A DNA stretch of 64,000 nt, taken from Notolepis coatsorum. Taxonomy: Eukaryota > Chordata > Actinopteri > Aulopiformes > Paralepididae. The DNA is taken from positions 95,235,315-95,299,314 of the forward strand of contig OZ020598.1 in the NCBI GenBank assembly GCA_963971535.1. Direction: 5' to 3'. Of the stretch, positions 52,556-63,655 are shown piece after piece. A model generated the notes under the pieces. The model saw only the letters and a list, made by a program, of their open reading frames with translations. It did no database searches and was not told where the DNA came from. Positions within the stretch are counted from its first letter, which is position 1. Each line of letters begins with the position of its first letter. Position numbers and translations under genes: made by a program.

Positions 52556-53732
52556 CAGTGGCGGAACTTTGGTCCCAGCGGTGGGGGGGACATATTAGGG
52601 GGCGTGGTCAGTGACGTCGCAGGGGGGGGGTGTGCAATACGCATTTTCCCAGGCGGTGGCGCCTCTTGTAAGAAGTGGTCATCGTGGAGCCAGGGCTTGT
52701 CCAGCTGCACGTCCGCTAATTTAATATAATGATACTAGTGAATTTTTTTTAACTCTGTCAAAATAAACGAGCTGCATAGGCATAATAAACTGTAAACGAC
52801 ATATACATGTTTGCACTGTCTTTTTTCTATTATAAAGTGCCTCTCGAGACTCGGGTCCATAACACATAACAGATCAGTCATTTGATTGTAATGCAGGTGC
52901 TCGCATTATAAATCAAATGTATGTGAGACAAACAATGTAATCGTTTTGATGCATACCATATCTCTGCCCAGCCTACCCCACCTGTTGCTGTTGCGCCCCC
53001 GCACAGAGACACCCATATCCCCGCACCAGAACGCTACGACGGGGACGTCTCTAAATGTCATGCCTTTATTTTTCAATATTCACTAGTATTCGGACAACAG
53101 CCGCACACTTAAAGTGATACATCTAAAATCGCTTACCTTACCTGTCGGGGGTCCAGGACTCCTGCGTTAGAATGGGCGACAGGCAGCTCGATCTCCACTT
53201 CCCTCTGCAATTCGTTCCCTGCATACATCGCAAAAGGTATTCGACCACCCTCCCGGGGGCTCTGATAGTTCTTGTAACTGCCTCCGTGTTCAAGTTTAAG
53301 TTAAGTATGATGTCATAGACTATGTCAAATGTCATGACTCATAGTAGAATCGGCTGGCTTGTTCGCCATCCGCCAGGGAAACCGCATATATATTCCTTTA
53401 CTGCGAATTGAGAGCGTCCCAAAAATGATTCCAGGCCGCTATTTCTTTACCAACGGATTTCCAGTTCCAACTGGTTCATGCGTCGGCTACACACTGCTTT
53501 AATAACACTGCATTATCGAGACAGCGCCCCTATGTATGACTTTGAGGATCTGACAATGAATTCCAAGAGTAGGGTAAATCTGCAGTGCCGGCACTGTGTA
53601 GTAGCGAGTCACAGTGCTGGCCGCCAGGCCGCGCAGTTGCAGCGGTTTGGAAAACATGGGGGGGACAAATACTGCATTCTGAAATCATGCAGGGGACATT
53701 TTCCGGGGACCCCCCCGCAAGTTACGCCCCTG
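52556..53732. mobile_element. hAT element, 1177 bp, TSD CCCGGGTG
   Basis: The left end is CAGTGGCGGAACTT and the right end is the complement of CAGGGGCGTAACTT (12/14). A perfect 8-bp duplication CCCGGGTG lies at 52548-52555 and 53733-53740. The left arm of the surrounding inverted repeat retains the empty site. No transposase frame. Confidence 0.9.
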
Positions 53733-53773
53733 CCCGGGTGCCAGTGCCAGCGAGGACTTCGTCAACATGGAGA

Positions 53774-53850
53774 ACGGCGGCTGGGTGGCGTAGCGGACAT
53801 ACCCTCGTCACCAACGCAGGAGATGCTGGGTTCGACTCAGTGTCCCGTTA
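53774..53850 (+). mobile_element. tRNA-like SINE head in right arm
   Basis: GGCGGCTGGGTGGCGTAGCG with A box TGGCGTAGCGG, and GGGTTCGACTC as B box about 45 bp later. It is the mirror copy of the left-arm head. Confidence 0.65.
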
Positions 53851-54190
53851 ACCAGTGTTGCAGTTCTCTCGGCCGGCGCTCAGGGTGAAGGTAGGAGTCC
53901 TGACCGGACTTTAAACACTTCTTCTTTTCTTCCCTTCTAAATGTTTTGTAATAACGATGTTTCCAAAACATGTGTTGCTGCAATACATTGAGGATACGAC
54001 GCGTGTTGTGTGTGAATTGTCTTGTCACTGGTATAGCTTTTCTCTCTGTAGTAAATCGGCTGTGTTTTTTACATGTGTAAAAATGAACTGGTTTGGTTGT
54101 GATGAGAACATGTGTGTTCATGTAACATTGTACCGTGGGTGAACTCACAACTAAGAGGGTTAGTTAACCTGTGAAGCTATGCTTAGTGAC

Positions 54191-55085
54191 CAGCCATTGG
54201 AATACTGTTTTCTAAATTGGGGAGGCTTTTAATCGTCAAGGTAAGAGGATTTTAAGTCATGGTATCCATAAACTTCAATCGGTTCGGATCCTTTGAATGA
54301 ATGAGAATGTCAACAAACACGGCGACACGTTGAAATCACTGACTGCGCCCATAGAGGTGTGGTTAGGCAAAAAATAGTTCAGAGTATATTTGCTTAGAAA
54401 ACGTAATTGTCGAATTAAATTATTTTTAATTTCTCCACGTGGTAAATACACAGGTCACAACATGTTTACAGGAACGTTTTGGAGTTGTATTTGGAGTGTA
54501 GGGCACTGTAGGGAACGTCAGGCTACAACTCTGACCCACTTCCAGGGATGAAGCTAAGCTACGCTAACGGAGCGGCTGTTCCCTAAGCCTAATGCATGCA
54601 CAGAGACAAAAAAGGTATGTATCTTCTTGTCTAACTCCAGGGAAGATGTTAAATAAGCTAATTTCCCAAAATGTTGGAGTTTTCCTTTAACCTTCAGTAG
54701 TGTGGTAGTGAAAGGAGTAATTGGCCATTTCTAAACAACTCTCTCCCAGGGCGAGAGCCCAGTCAAGTAAGACTGCAATATGTCTGTGTTATCAACATGT
54801 ACCGTCTCGCGCTGCTCCAGTGGCCACAAAATGATCTGCTGATTTGCATTTTGATTGGTGTTTGGTATTAATTAAAAAACACGTCTTGATTAGCCTTCTT
54901 GGATCATTGCCCTGGTGCCAACCACCTGCATCACACCGAGGCTTGGATCCACTGACACCAAGTCCTGACTCCCCCTCTGACCATTCAGATTGTCTCCACT
55001 TGTGTTTAAAGGTGTCACAGCATTTGATACATTGTTTAACATTAATCAACTGGTTTGTGCCCCATAGACCGACAATGTCACTCAA
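54191..55085. other. No gene; one TTAA monomer at 54687
   Basis: A dispersed repeat (ATTTCCCAAAATGTTGG) lies at 54660. A single inverse TTAA-bounded monomer (54687-54720, TTCAGTAGTGTGGTAGTGAA) follows directly. A diverged TTGATTAGCCTTCTTGGATC repeat lies at 54886. Confidence 0.6.
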
Positions 55086-55086
55086 A

Positions 55087-55342
55087 TGGTAAATGGCTGC
55101 ATTTATATAGAGCGTTTATCCAAATCGCTTTACAATTTGTTCCTCACATCTTACCCATTCACTCACACATTCAAGACACCAATGGCGGAGACAACCATGC
55201 AAGGTGCCGACCTGCTCATCGGGAGCAATTAGGGGTTAAGTGTCTTGGTCAAGAACACTTTGATACTCTACCCGGGAGGAGTGGTTATCAAATCGGGAAC
55301 CTCCGGATTGCCAGACGACTGCTCTACCTCCCGAGCCACTGT
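55087..55342 (-). mobile_element. tRNA-derived SINE, minus strand
   Basis: The minus strand head is GTGGCTCGGGAGGTAGAGCA. The body has TTGACCAAGACACTTAACCC, and the tail at the left end is GCTCTATATAAATGCAGCC. It is the same family as 29905-30132, with a degraded B box. Confidence 0.8.
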
Positions 55343-55356
55343 CATCCCACCCACCC

Positions 55357-55468
55357 GCCCACCCACCCACCCACTCACTCACTCACTCACTCACTCACTC
55401 ACTCATTCACTCACTCACTCACTCACTCACCCACTCACTCACTCACTCACTCACTCACTCACTCACAC
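55357..55468. repeat. (ACTC)n microsatellite
   Basis: Starts as ACCC units and continues as about 25 ACTC units, directly beyond the SINE head. Confidence 0.95.
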
Positions 55469-56729
55469 TCAAGGTTAGACACTCTGCCCCTAATGGTGGC
55501 TCTCTGGCATGGAACTTAGCAAGGTTGATGCAAGCTCTGCTTGGACTACACTACACATAGAGTATTTTCCATCTACTTGGTATTTTCCAAAACAATTGTA
55601 CTGTATGTCCCTCTTATCGGACATATCCTCTGTTATCTGGACAAACCTATGTTATCTGGACATTACCTGTCACGATCCGCTCCCCCAGCCTGGCACCACT
55701 CTCCCTCCGTTTCCCCAGGCTGGTCACACTGCCCCTCCGCCTCAGAAGGCCTGCCCTACACCCCCCTCTAGTGGAGTGTTCCCGGTACTCCCTGGACTCA
55801 ATGTGTTACTACTCCCTCTGTTAATCATATGTAATCTCCTGTTGTCCTCAATGTTTACGTCAATGTTCAATGTGTGTATTGTATTCCTGTGTGTGCTACC
55901 TGGGCCCCGTTCCCCGTACCTGGCTAACTGAGTTAGCCGGATAATTTCCAGCATAGCTTGACTTAAGCCGGACCTTTCTGTTCCCCGAAGTCGGATTTTC
56001 TAAATCACCATGGTAACAGATCAGAAAGTTTGAACCTGGTCCGGAGCAGGGTTAAGTTCAGTTAGCTGGATGAACCATGGCCACGCCCCCGCAAAGAAAT
56101 GCCAGCTCGCTTCCTGAAATATTTCTCACAGTCTAGATCCCATTATACCATTCTGAATTATGTTTTTGTGCTTCGTTTTCCTAGAGGGGGCTTTTGAAAT
56201 GTATAATAATAGAACTAAATGCTGATAATAAATCATATTCAGCCTATAGATTTACTTTGTCCTAAATAAAATAATGCACGTCATATACGGCGCTCGGAGT
56301 CGCGCTACACGCTGCATGTGGTTATTTTAATAACGGCGCATTGCAAATGTGAATCCCGCTGGGATATTTTTGGCTCTGATTAGTTTCATATATTCTCCGC
56401 TGTAGATTTGCTTAACGGAGCGCCCGGATTGTGTTTCATTCAAGCATAAAATTGAAGTGTCTATGCGTGGATTGTGGTTTTTGTGGATTATGAATTACGA
56501 ATTACGAGGAATCTGAGGATTGTTGAATTGTATCATCACTCACACGTTATTGTGATATTGTAACTGGGATTAAAATGTCTGATGAGATGCGCTGTTTGAC
56601 GGATTTGAGCAATTGAATGAGCCGTTGACGTCACATTAATGCATTTGAGAATAAAGAGATAAAACTTCATTCAAAAGAAAAATATTCGAAACACGGGTCT
56701 ATTGTCCATTGACGGATACACAATGGATA
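55469..56729. other. No gene recognised; possible element ends
   Basis: TGTCACGATCCGCTCCCCCA at 55668 looks like an LTR start, and GGGCCCCGTTCCCCGTACC at 55904 like a DNA-transposon end. No partner was found for either. Confidence 0.4.
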
Positions 56730-56732
56730 TAT

Positions 56733-56812
56733 CCCGTCTGGCACAGTGGTGCAACGGCTAGTGCTCTCTCCTGTCAAGCGGACGACCCTAGTTCGAATCC
56801 CCGCGTTTCCAA
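56733..56812 (+). mobile_element. tRNA-like sequence (SINE head or tRNA pseudogene)
   Basis: CGTCTGGCACAGTGGTGCAA supplies an A box (TGGCACAGTGG) and AGTTCGAATCCCC a B box. Between them CTGTCAA could be an anticodon loop with GTC (Asp-like), but the anticodon stem is poor. It is therefore not called a functional tRNA. Confidence 0.5.
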
Positions 56813-56949
56813 TATAATTTTTTTGGAATATAATATTAATGAATATACGCAAAAGTAGCCTAGTTTTAAGTTAAAATATTATAAATCTACATGCATTGAG
56901 GATGTCATTCTTTATATAGCTCTCAACGTGCACCAAATTAGAAATAGAA

Positions 56950-57022
56950 ATAGGGGGGATTCGAACGCGGGTCGCCCGGGCCGCGGGACCCTGGAGTAAT
57001 TACCCTTAACGACCATCTGCAT
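56950..57022 (-). mobile_element. tRNA-like sequence, minus strand
   Basis: Minus strand: TGGTCGTTAAGGGTAATTAC (A box-like) and GCGTTCGAATCCCCC (B box). The stems are not complete. It faces the tRNA-like sequence at 56733. Confidence 0.45.
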
Positions 57023-57149
57023 GCGTGATAGCCTCTTAACAACCATCCACTCCCCTCTTAACAACCATCCACTCCCTGTTTACAAAACCATGTATTATTT
57101 TGGCCATATAGTGGTGGCGCTGTTGCGAGTTTAGGAGCAGAGAAGAAGA

Positions 57150-57840
57150 GACCCCGATTTGCAGAGCGCAGTGAGACACTGTTTGGTGCGGTTTCAACTT
57201 TCTGGAAGAGATTTACGAGTGAAGTGAAGGTGAATCGCGTTGTTTTTCAAATGTAAAGTAGTAAAGATTAAGCATACCATAAACATGTCACAACAGCAGT
57301 CATATTGTATATTTGCAGCAATATCTTTGTTCACCAATATAGGTTAAAGTGTTGACGCTGTTTCTGTTTCAACATCTGGATGTACTAGAGTCGTGTTTTG
57401 AAACGCGGAAGCATGAGCCGGTTGCCTTTCGAATAGCAGCAAACTAACGTTTTGAAGGTGAGTTAAACTAATAAATAAGATCCTAAACACTGTCACAACA
57501 CACTGTCACAACAGCAGTCATATTGTATATTTGCAGCAAGATCTTTGTTTACCAATATAGGTTAAAGTGTTGACGCTGTTTCTACATCTACATCTGGAAG
57601 AGACTCCAATTGATTTTTACCGAGTGAAAGTGTGTCGCGTTTCCCCCCAAATGTAATCTAGTAAAGAAGACTATAAATATGACACAAATAGTGTAACAAA
57701 CAATACGTTTGTTTACCAATAGGTTAAAGTGTTATTGGCTTTGTGTTGGCGATTTGGAAGAGATCCCAATTGATTTACCGTGAAGGTGAGTCGTGTTTCT
57801 TTTTCTTCACATTTCATCCTGTCATAGTTTATTTTTTTGT
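57150..57840 (+). repeat. Tandem units of about 200 bp with splice-donor-like ends
   Basis: Three to four diverged units share CACCAATATAGGTTAAAGTG and GTGTTGACGCTGTTTCT (57336, 57556, 57716) and a stretch with TGGAAGAGAT or TGGAAGAGACTCCAATTGAT. Three units carry donor-like sequence: GTGAAGGTGAATCG (57225), TTTGAAGGTGAGTTAAA (57454) and GTGAAGGTGAGTCG (57782). They could be duplicated alternative first exons of the gene at 58967. Confidence 0.5.
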
Positions 57841-58344
57841 CCGTAGTGTACATTTAGAATGAATAAAGACACTGTATCTGCTACAGCAGATCTATCATAT
57901 AACGTTACCATGTAAGATGGGAGTTTGCAAAGTTAAATTGTATTATATTATTAATACATTGTGTCCTCATATCTATCTATCTCACTATATCGGCTATGCT
58001 TTTAGTTTTTACTCAGTTTATTTGATCAGGGACAGTGCATACCAATCAACATTTATAAATTAATACAAATAAAAATAACTGTAAATATGCCAACATTAGC
58101 AGGGTTGCTAGTTTTCAGTTGTAGTCCCTGGGCTAGATGTTTAAGCCAGAAACAAACAGAAAAATAGAAGGACATTAAAGCTAATCTAAAAACAATTTAA
58201 AACATATTCTGTACATCCACTTCACTAGGCATTCATGCATCTATATAATATAAAAAATAAAAACAGTGTACAGGGACAAATCAAAGCCCATACATGTATA
58301 TATGCACTGTATAGGCAGGCACACACATCATAATCATATCAGGA

Positions 58345-58890
58345 CAGTCAAGTCAAGAGTTTTATTTGTCACGGCATACAAGTATACAATGAAATGCGGG
58401 TGGTCTTGCCCGCAACGATGTGCAATACAGTGTTACAACATATAATAGAATCCAATAAAAACAACATTGTGCAATAAACAGGTAACATGGTGTGCCATCT
58501 CGGTATCTGTACATACAAAATATTTACAGAGCATATAGGACATGCTAGGTAGCTTTGGTAGTGCAATACACTGTTACTGTTGTTATACTAATTTAAAGTG
58601 GCCTTTCCTTTTGGCCATAAGTGGGTGTGTGCGGCATGTGTTAAAGTGGCTGCTAGTGTGTGAGCGTGCATGTCGTGTGTGTGCTCATGTGTGGATAGTT
58701 CAGTGTTCTGTGGCACTCAATGTTCATTGTTCAAGGCTCTGATGGCCTGGGGGAAGAAGCTGAGCCTCTCCGTCCTAGTAGCTGGGGTTCGCAGGCGTCT
58801 GCCTGACCTCAGCAGCTGGAACAGGCTGTTATTGGGGTGGTGGGGGTCTTTCATTATTCTGCAGGCTCTGGATTTGCAGTCAGACTAGTG
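58345..58890 (-). mobile_element. LINE 3' region (minus strand) in a putative intron
   Basis: GTCAAGTCAAGAGTTTTATT at 58349 is a typical 3' end of a minus-strand fish LINE. GATGGCCTGGGGGAAGAAGC and AGCAGCTGGAACAGGCTGTT (58741-58830) match, from memory, a common teleost LINE-derived sequence. No intact coding frame. Confidence 0.6.
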
Positions 58891-58966
58891 GGCAAGTGTA
58901 CGGGGAGCTGGACTGAGACGTGATGTGATTTTAATTATAATATGCATGATGTTTTGCTTTGTACAG

Positions 58967-59687
58967 GCAATAATGAAGAAGTTCAACTTTTTCCCTGGAC
59001 GGAAGGAGGTCTCTTTCAGGAAGGGTCCATCTGGACATCTACGGCAGGACCCCGCTGAGGAAGCAAGGAGGATCAAAGATGATCCCTCCTTGCAAGACAA
59101 GTCTGCAGCACTGAAAGAGGAGGTGGTGATGGCTAATGCCCGCAAGGTGGTCCTTGAGCGAGGGGGGGACGTCTCTGACAAACTGGAGGTGTTGGGGGAA
59201 TACACCCTCCAGTTTGGAAAATACAAGGGCAAGTCTTTCTGGTGGCTCCTTGAAAATGATGTGGGCTACAGCTTGTACCTCATCAACAAGGTTGAAAAGG
59301 AGGAGGAGGCAGGTCAGTTCAACCCTGTGGGCCCCAGCAAGGACAGCCTTTTGTCCTTCCTGCAGTACTGCCGGGGGTTTAAAGAGCTCGAAGACCTCCG
59401 TAGGTACCTGGCAGAGAGGCCAACTCCAGCTGCTGTGGCAACAGAGGATGAAAATTTAGTGGGCTTTGGGAGGATGACCAACGCAACGTGGGGGGAAATT
59501 TGGAAAAACAGGGCTGATGGCTTTGCTGCTTTCATCCTGCACACAAAGTGTGTTCCCAACAGCCAAATGCACCGGCTGCAGCAGTACCTGATGAAGCAGC
59601 AGAGCCAGCTCAGCTCCCCTGTCCCTGGGTACCACTCTGTGCCAACAACCCGGACAGCCACCTCAACCACCACTTCCAACTATCCAG
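58967..59687 (+). CDS. Candidate coding exon with FGKYKG motif
   Basis: The exon follows an acceptor TTTTGCTTTGTACAG and ends at donor CAG|GTTAGT, so it has both splice signals. It is 721 nt, encoding 240 residues plus one base. After a start-like methionine come a basic N-terminus (KKFNFFPGRKEVSFRKGPSG), LGEYTLQFGKYKGKSFWWLL, ENDVGYSLYLINKVEKEEEA, a DSLLSFLQYCRGFKELEDLR helix, FGRMTNATWGEIWKNRADGF, and a Q/S/T-rich tail. FGKYKG is reminiscent of DUF3820/ExoX C-terminal-like modules. I recall similar uncharacterised fish proteins, some tied to transposons. The function is unknown. It is the best host-like coding candidate in the window. Confidence 0.65.
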
Positions 59688-59738
59688 GTTAGTGATCAGC
59701 ATACATATTCATGGTTTGCATGGTATAGTTTTCAACTG

Positions 59739-59951
59739 TATATCAAAAAGCAGGGTAGCCGGATCAGCACTCTCACTAGCCATATCACTGAAGAAGGACA
59801 TTGTCCGAAACATGTCTGCTATCTATTCAGGCTGCCATTAAAAACATTGAACCTGAGAGTGCTGGTCCAGCTACCCTGCTTTTTGATATACTTAACTTTA
59901 TGGGATTACAGCAGCAGTGTTAGAATTTGTGAGTGCGGTCTAACTTGACTA
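59739..59951 (+). mobile_element. Penelope-like insert with TIRs and hammerhead-like core
   Basis: It is 213 bp between perfect 15-bp duplications TATAGTTTTCAACTG (59724-59738 and 59952-59966). Inverted 37-bp arms (59739-59775 and 59854-59890, two mismatches) contain AAAAAGCAGGGTAGCC. In the loop is CTGAAGA, a GGAC-ATT-GTCC stem and GAAACATGTC (59788-59815), resembling a minimal hammerhead. It lies in the intron of the exon pair 58967/60001. It shares its end with the 5631-5736 insert. Confidence 0.6.
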
Positions 59952-60000
59952 TATAGTTTTCAACTGGTCATTTATCAAGTTATCTTGTTTCATTTGACAG

Positions 60001-60148
60001 AAATGGATGAGGATGAGGATTTGGACAGGATGATGTTGAGTCTGTCTCCACCAAATTCCAGACCCCATCAAGTGAATTTACAGGCTATATGTTTTTCACA
60101 TGATTTAATTATCATGATCATGTTTTGTCAATCAGGTTCTGCATAGTG
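60001..60148 (+). CDS. Candidate second exon of the FGKYKG gene
   Basis: An acceptor TTTCATTTGACAG precedes 60001. The phase matches: the single base from exon 1 plus AA gives a glutamate, followed by MDEDEDLDRMMLSLSPPNSR. The frame is open to a stop (TAG) at about 60146-60148, although an internal donor (CAGGTTCTG near 60134) could end the exon earlier. It is acidic and short. The join is inferred from splice signals and phase only. Confidence 0.5.
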
Positions 60149-60933
60149 CTCTGAGGTTCATTAACGTTAGGTTATGGCTATAACCAAGTTCTGTTAGTTA
60201 GGGGCGACGCTTGGCATCACCTACTGCACTCCCTCGCGTACGTGCACGCGTACTGAATAACATTCCACAAATATACCTTTAATACCAGTATTAGTCTGAC
60301 CACACCCCTCATCAGCTTACCTTCATAAGCAGGTGTGTGGTCACCTGCTCTCCTCCTTCCCAAGCTTTCACCACAAGGTGAGGTCAAGGGCTGCAGCGGC
60401 CGTCTGATGCCAAGCGTCGCCCCTAACTAACAGAACTTGGTTATAGCCATAACCTAACGTTCTGTTTCGTTAAGGGGCTCTGCTTGGCATCACCTACTGC
60501 ACAAGGGAGGCCAAGCGGAGCCGCTGGCTGACAAATACACCCCGCTGACAGCCCCCCACAACCATCAGAACAGGGAGGGCCGAGCCCCCCCGACCCCCCC
60601 TAATGGAGGGCATCCCCCCTATTAGGGGCCTCACGGGAGGGCGACGGACCCGACCGTGCGAAGAGGCACTCAAGCAACCCAACGCACAGGGTGAGCAGAC
60701 CGTGGCTTGACCCCACGACTACACCCACGCACAACCCGCATGCCACCCGGGAACGAACGTAGGAACAACCTCGTCACTGCCCCCAGAATCACGGGGTCAA
60801 GGGCAAACCCAACCCCGTGGCAAGGCCGTAGCAGCGGAGCGCGAAGGAAGACCCAGACCCACCAAAAGGACTGGACTCCCTGGAATGGGGGCCCGGAGAA
60901 GTCCATGATGCCAGCATCAAGACCCCACCAGGG

Positions 60934-62182
60934 CAGGGCTGTACGTTAACTTTTTTTGCACATAGCACTGGTGCTACAGAGGTTGATAGTTTTGTAGCAC
61001 AGGCCAAAATCTTGTAGCACAAGTATAAAACGTGTTATATTTGTAACAGTCACAAATGTGCCTATTGTATTTGTGTTATTTAGTTGCAGTGCCATGTTTG
61101 GCTGTCATTTAGTATATCGCCATGTGTTATTATTACTATGATACTCTCATATGCTATTTTCAATTAATATCATAAACAACATAAGGAATATTAGCATAAT
61201 TTTGAGTGGACTGAAGGAATGAGTCAGCGTTAATAGTTTTAAATGCAAATAATTTATTGAAACATAGAAGTGGGGTCGGTTGGGACACACACACACACAC
61301 ACACACACACAATGGGGGACCCTGATGTAAACAAGACAAACGTCTTTCTCAGGTCTGCATCCCCTTAACAATTGTGTGTATTGAGCCGTACTGTACTGTA
61401 CCCATTCTGCAATCTGTTAAATAAAGTTTTCATTCATTCATTCACACACACTGTTTCAACTCACCACCCCCGCATCATATTGTAGTCTAGTCTGTCTTCA
61501 AACTTCCACTCCTCTCGAAACTTGTTTATATTTGAATATCAACATTATCTGTCCATCCTCAGTTTACTATAATATACTCCTGTCCTGACTAGTGACTTCA
61601 TCATCTTTCCAAACGCACGCACGCACACACACACACAGGGAAGGGGAGAGAGTGCCCCCCCATTTCCCTTTCCCCAGCCCACACTGTGTCTGCTGGCTCT
61701 GCCTCTGATCAGGATTAGCTTGTTAGCTTACTAACGTTGTAGTGATTGTAATGGTACATAAACGTTAATTTCGGGCGATGTGCGCATAAAGGAATGGCGA
61801 CGGTGCAAAGCATGTAGATGCATTTGACCCGTTGCGAGAAAAAAAAAACACCACAGACTTATTTCGGGACGTGTAGCACCAACCGACCAACGCGCTGCTC
61901 TGCTTGCAGAAGGCGCACGGATAGGGCGGATATGACTCGTCGAGTTGTCACAAGAGTTTTTTCAAAATAAGATTATCATATGCACCTGAACGTTGCTAGC
62001 TTTCGGAGCCTAGCTGGAGCTGCGCGTGGGCAGAAATGAGACCCGCTACAGGATTTTCAAAATAAGAGTATCTATATGAACCGAATCCCTATCGCACCAG
62101 TGCTACTGAAGTAAATCCATCCATCGCACAGACCGCTGTTGCTGTAGCACGTGCGATATATATGTCGCACTGTACAGGCCTG
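60934..62182. mobile_element. hAT element, 1249 bp, TSD CACCAGGG
   Basis: The left end is CAGGGCTGTACGTTAAC and the right end is the complement of CAGGCCTGTACAGTGCGAC. A perfect 8-bp duplication CACCAGGG lies at 60926-60933 and 62183-62190. Copy 1 of the host repeat shows the empty site near 47655. It contains the LINE 3' end at 61318-61443. No transposase frame. Confidence 0.88.
61318..61443 (+). mobile_element. LINE 3' UTR fragment with (CATT)n tail
   Basis: It runs GGACCCTGATGTAAACAAGA, CATCCCCTTAACAATTGTGT and CCCATTCTGCAATCTGTTAA, then AATAAAG and (CATT)n. This is the plus-strand version of the 3' UTR at 11525 and 13956. A CA microsatellite (61290-61311) lies just before it. Confidence 0.85.
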
Positions 62183-63655
62183 CACCAGGGGGGCACCTAG
62201 TGACCCCGCCCCCCACATCGCCAGCGTATTCGGACAAAAGGCCCCTCAGCCGAGCGGGCCCTGTCCTCCCCAACAGCACACCGCCTGGAACACAAGCCCT
62301 GCAACAGGCAGACAGCATGGTCATAACACACAAGAGTTAACCAACGGAAGCAGGCAGTGCACCGGGGAAAAAGACCAGGCAACAGGCTGTCAACCCAAGC
62401 CTGGAAACTGCGGACGAGGCAGGCGCCAGAAAGGACAGCTGAAACAGCCGCCCCGGCGGAAGGGGCGTATGCTGGCGTTGTCGCATAACCAAGCTTTCAA
62501 ACAGCACGTCAGAAGTGGGATCCGTAGACCACTCGGCCCCTGACAGCTGCCCACAGAAAAAGCCCATACGATCGGCAGACGTCATGAACGTGCAGGGGCA
62601 CCCTCAACCGGAGAACCGGGAGTTGACACTGCAGCAACACACCAGAGAACCAACCACCCAGGCATCACCCCATGCAATGGTTGGTCCCATAACCCCTCAG
62701 GAAAGAAACCCCGAAACACACCTGCGGCACCGCGGCAGCCCGCGTTCCAGTTCCCAACAGGGCTATCCCGGGCCTACGGGTCAACGAGCATCACCCCGGA
62801 CCGGGCCCGGTGATACGGGGAGCACAGAGTCCCCGAGGAGGTTAAAACCACCCAACAGGCTCCTCAGCGCCAAAACGCAAGAGAAGAGCGTAAAAATGGA
62901 AGACCAGCCCCAGCACCCCGCACTCGGTATTCCCAGGAGGTCACCCAACCAAGTACCAACCAAGACCAACCCGTACAGCGGCCGAGATCCGACGAGATCG
63001 GACGCGTACAGGTCGGCACGGCCGTAAGCCATTACGACAGTGCAGAATACAACGCACCCAACAAGGGTCCCATAACGCTCAACCCTGTGACACCCGGATC
63101 GACCTAGCATTTTTCCCCCTGAAAAAACCCCAAGTCCCTCAGGGTACCAGAACAGCAGATCTGCATCCCCAGCGGACAACGGGTGCAACTGATCTGGACC
63201 AGCGCGACCAGAACCAGTCCCGTGCCCTAATCACGCCGACCTGCCAACCCCAGGAGAAGGGGCAGATATGCGTGTTTGATCCCAACACAAAAAAGAAGGC
63301 GCCACCCAGACGTGTCGGTATGAACCGCGTCCGGTGGCCCACCCCTAGGGCGTGAGACCCTTCCCCATATGTCCAGACCCATTCCGTCATCATCCCCTGA
63401 CATGAACGGGAACCCATCGACAACACACAGGATGTCGGAAGAGGAAAAACCCCCATCCCAATTGCTCCATAAAAACGCTGTTTCACCCAAGCAAACAAGG
63501 CGCGCCAGTCAGCAAATGGCCCAAAAGCACATCCTGAGCCAGCACTATGTGTGCGTTTGGACATACCCACATCAACAATAGGCCGTTTAGACCACCATAT
63601 TGAATCCCCAAGACGCCCAGGGAAACGACAAGAGGGGCGAGATGCAATCAACTCC

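Larger units (their letters stand above)
49952..54190. mobile_element. Long inverted repeat (foldback-like), arms about 1 kb
   Basis: Left arm 49952-50927 (976 bp) is the diverged reverse complement of right arm 51938-54190 once the hAT at 52556-53732 is removed (about 1068 bp). Paired landmarks are GTCACTAAGCATAGC/GCTATGCTTAGTGAC at the outer ends, CACCCGGGTGTAGGGTCGAC/GTCAACCCTACACCCGGGTG, and TCCGTCCGCCGCTTAA/TTAAGCGGCGGACGGA at the inner ends. Each arm contains a tRNA-like head. No outer target duplication was found. It is either a foldback transposon or an inverted segmental duplication. Confidence 0.8.

Noticed and set aside
55668-56100. Gypsy LTR starting TGTCACGATCCG and a DNA-transposon end GGGCCCCGTTCC
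   Set aside because: No partner terminus, target duplication or poly(A) site could be paired with either.
56733-56812. Functional tRNA-Asp gene
   Set aside because: A and B boxes are good but the anticodon stem does not pair well, and similar tRNA-like heads in this window are SINE parts.
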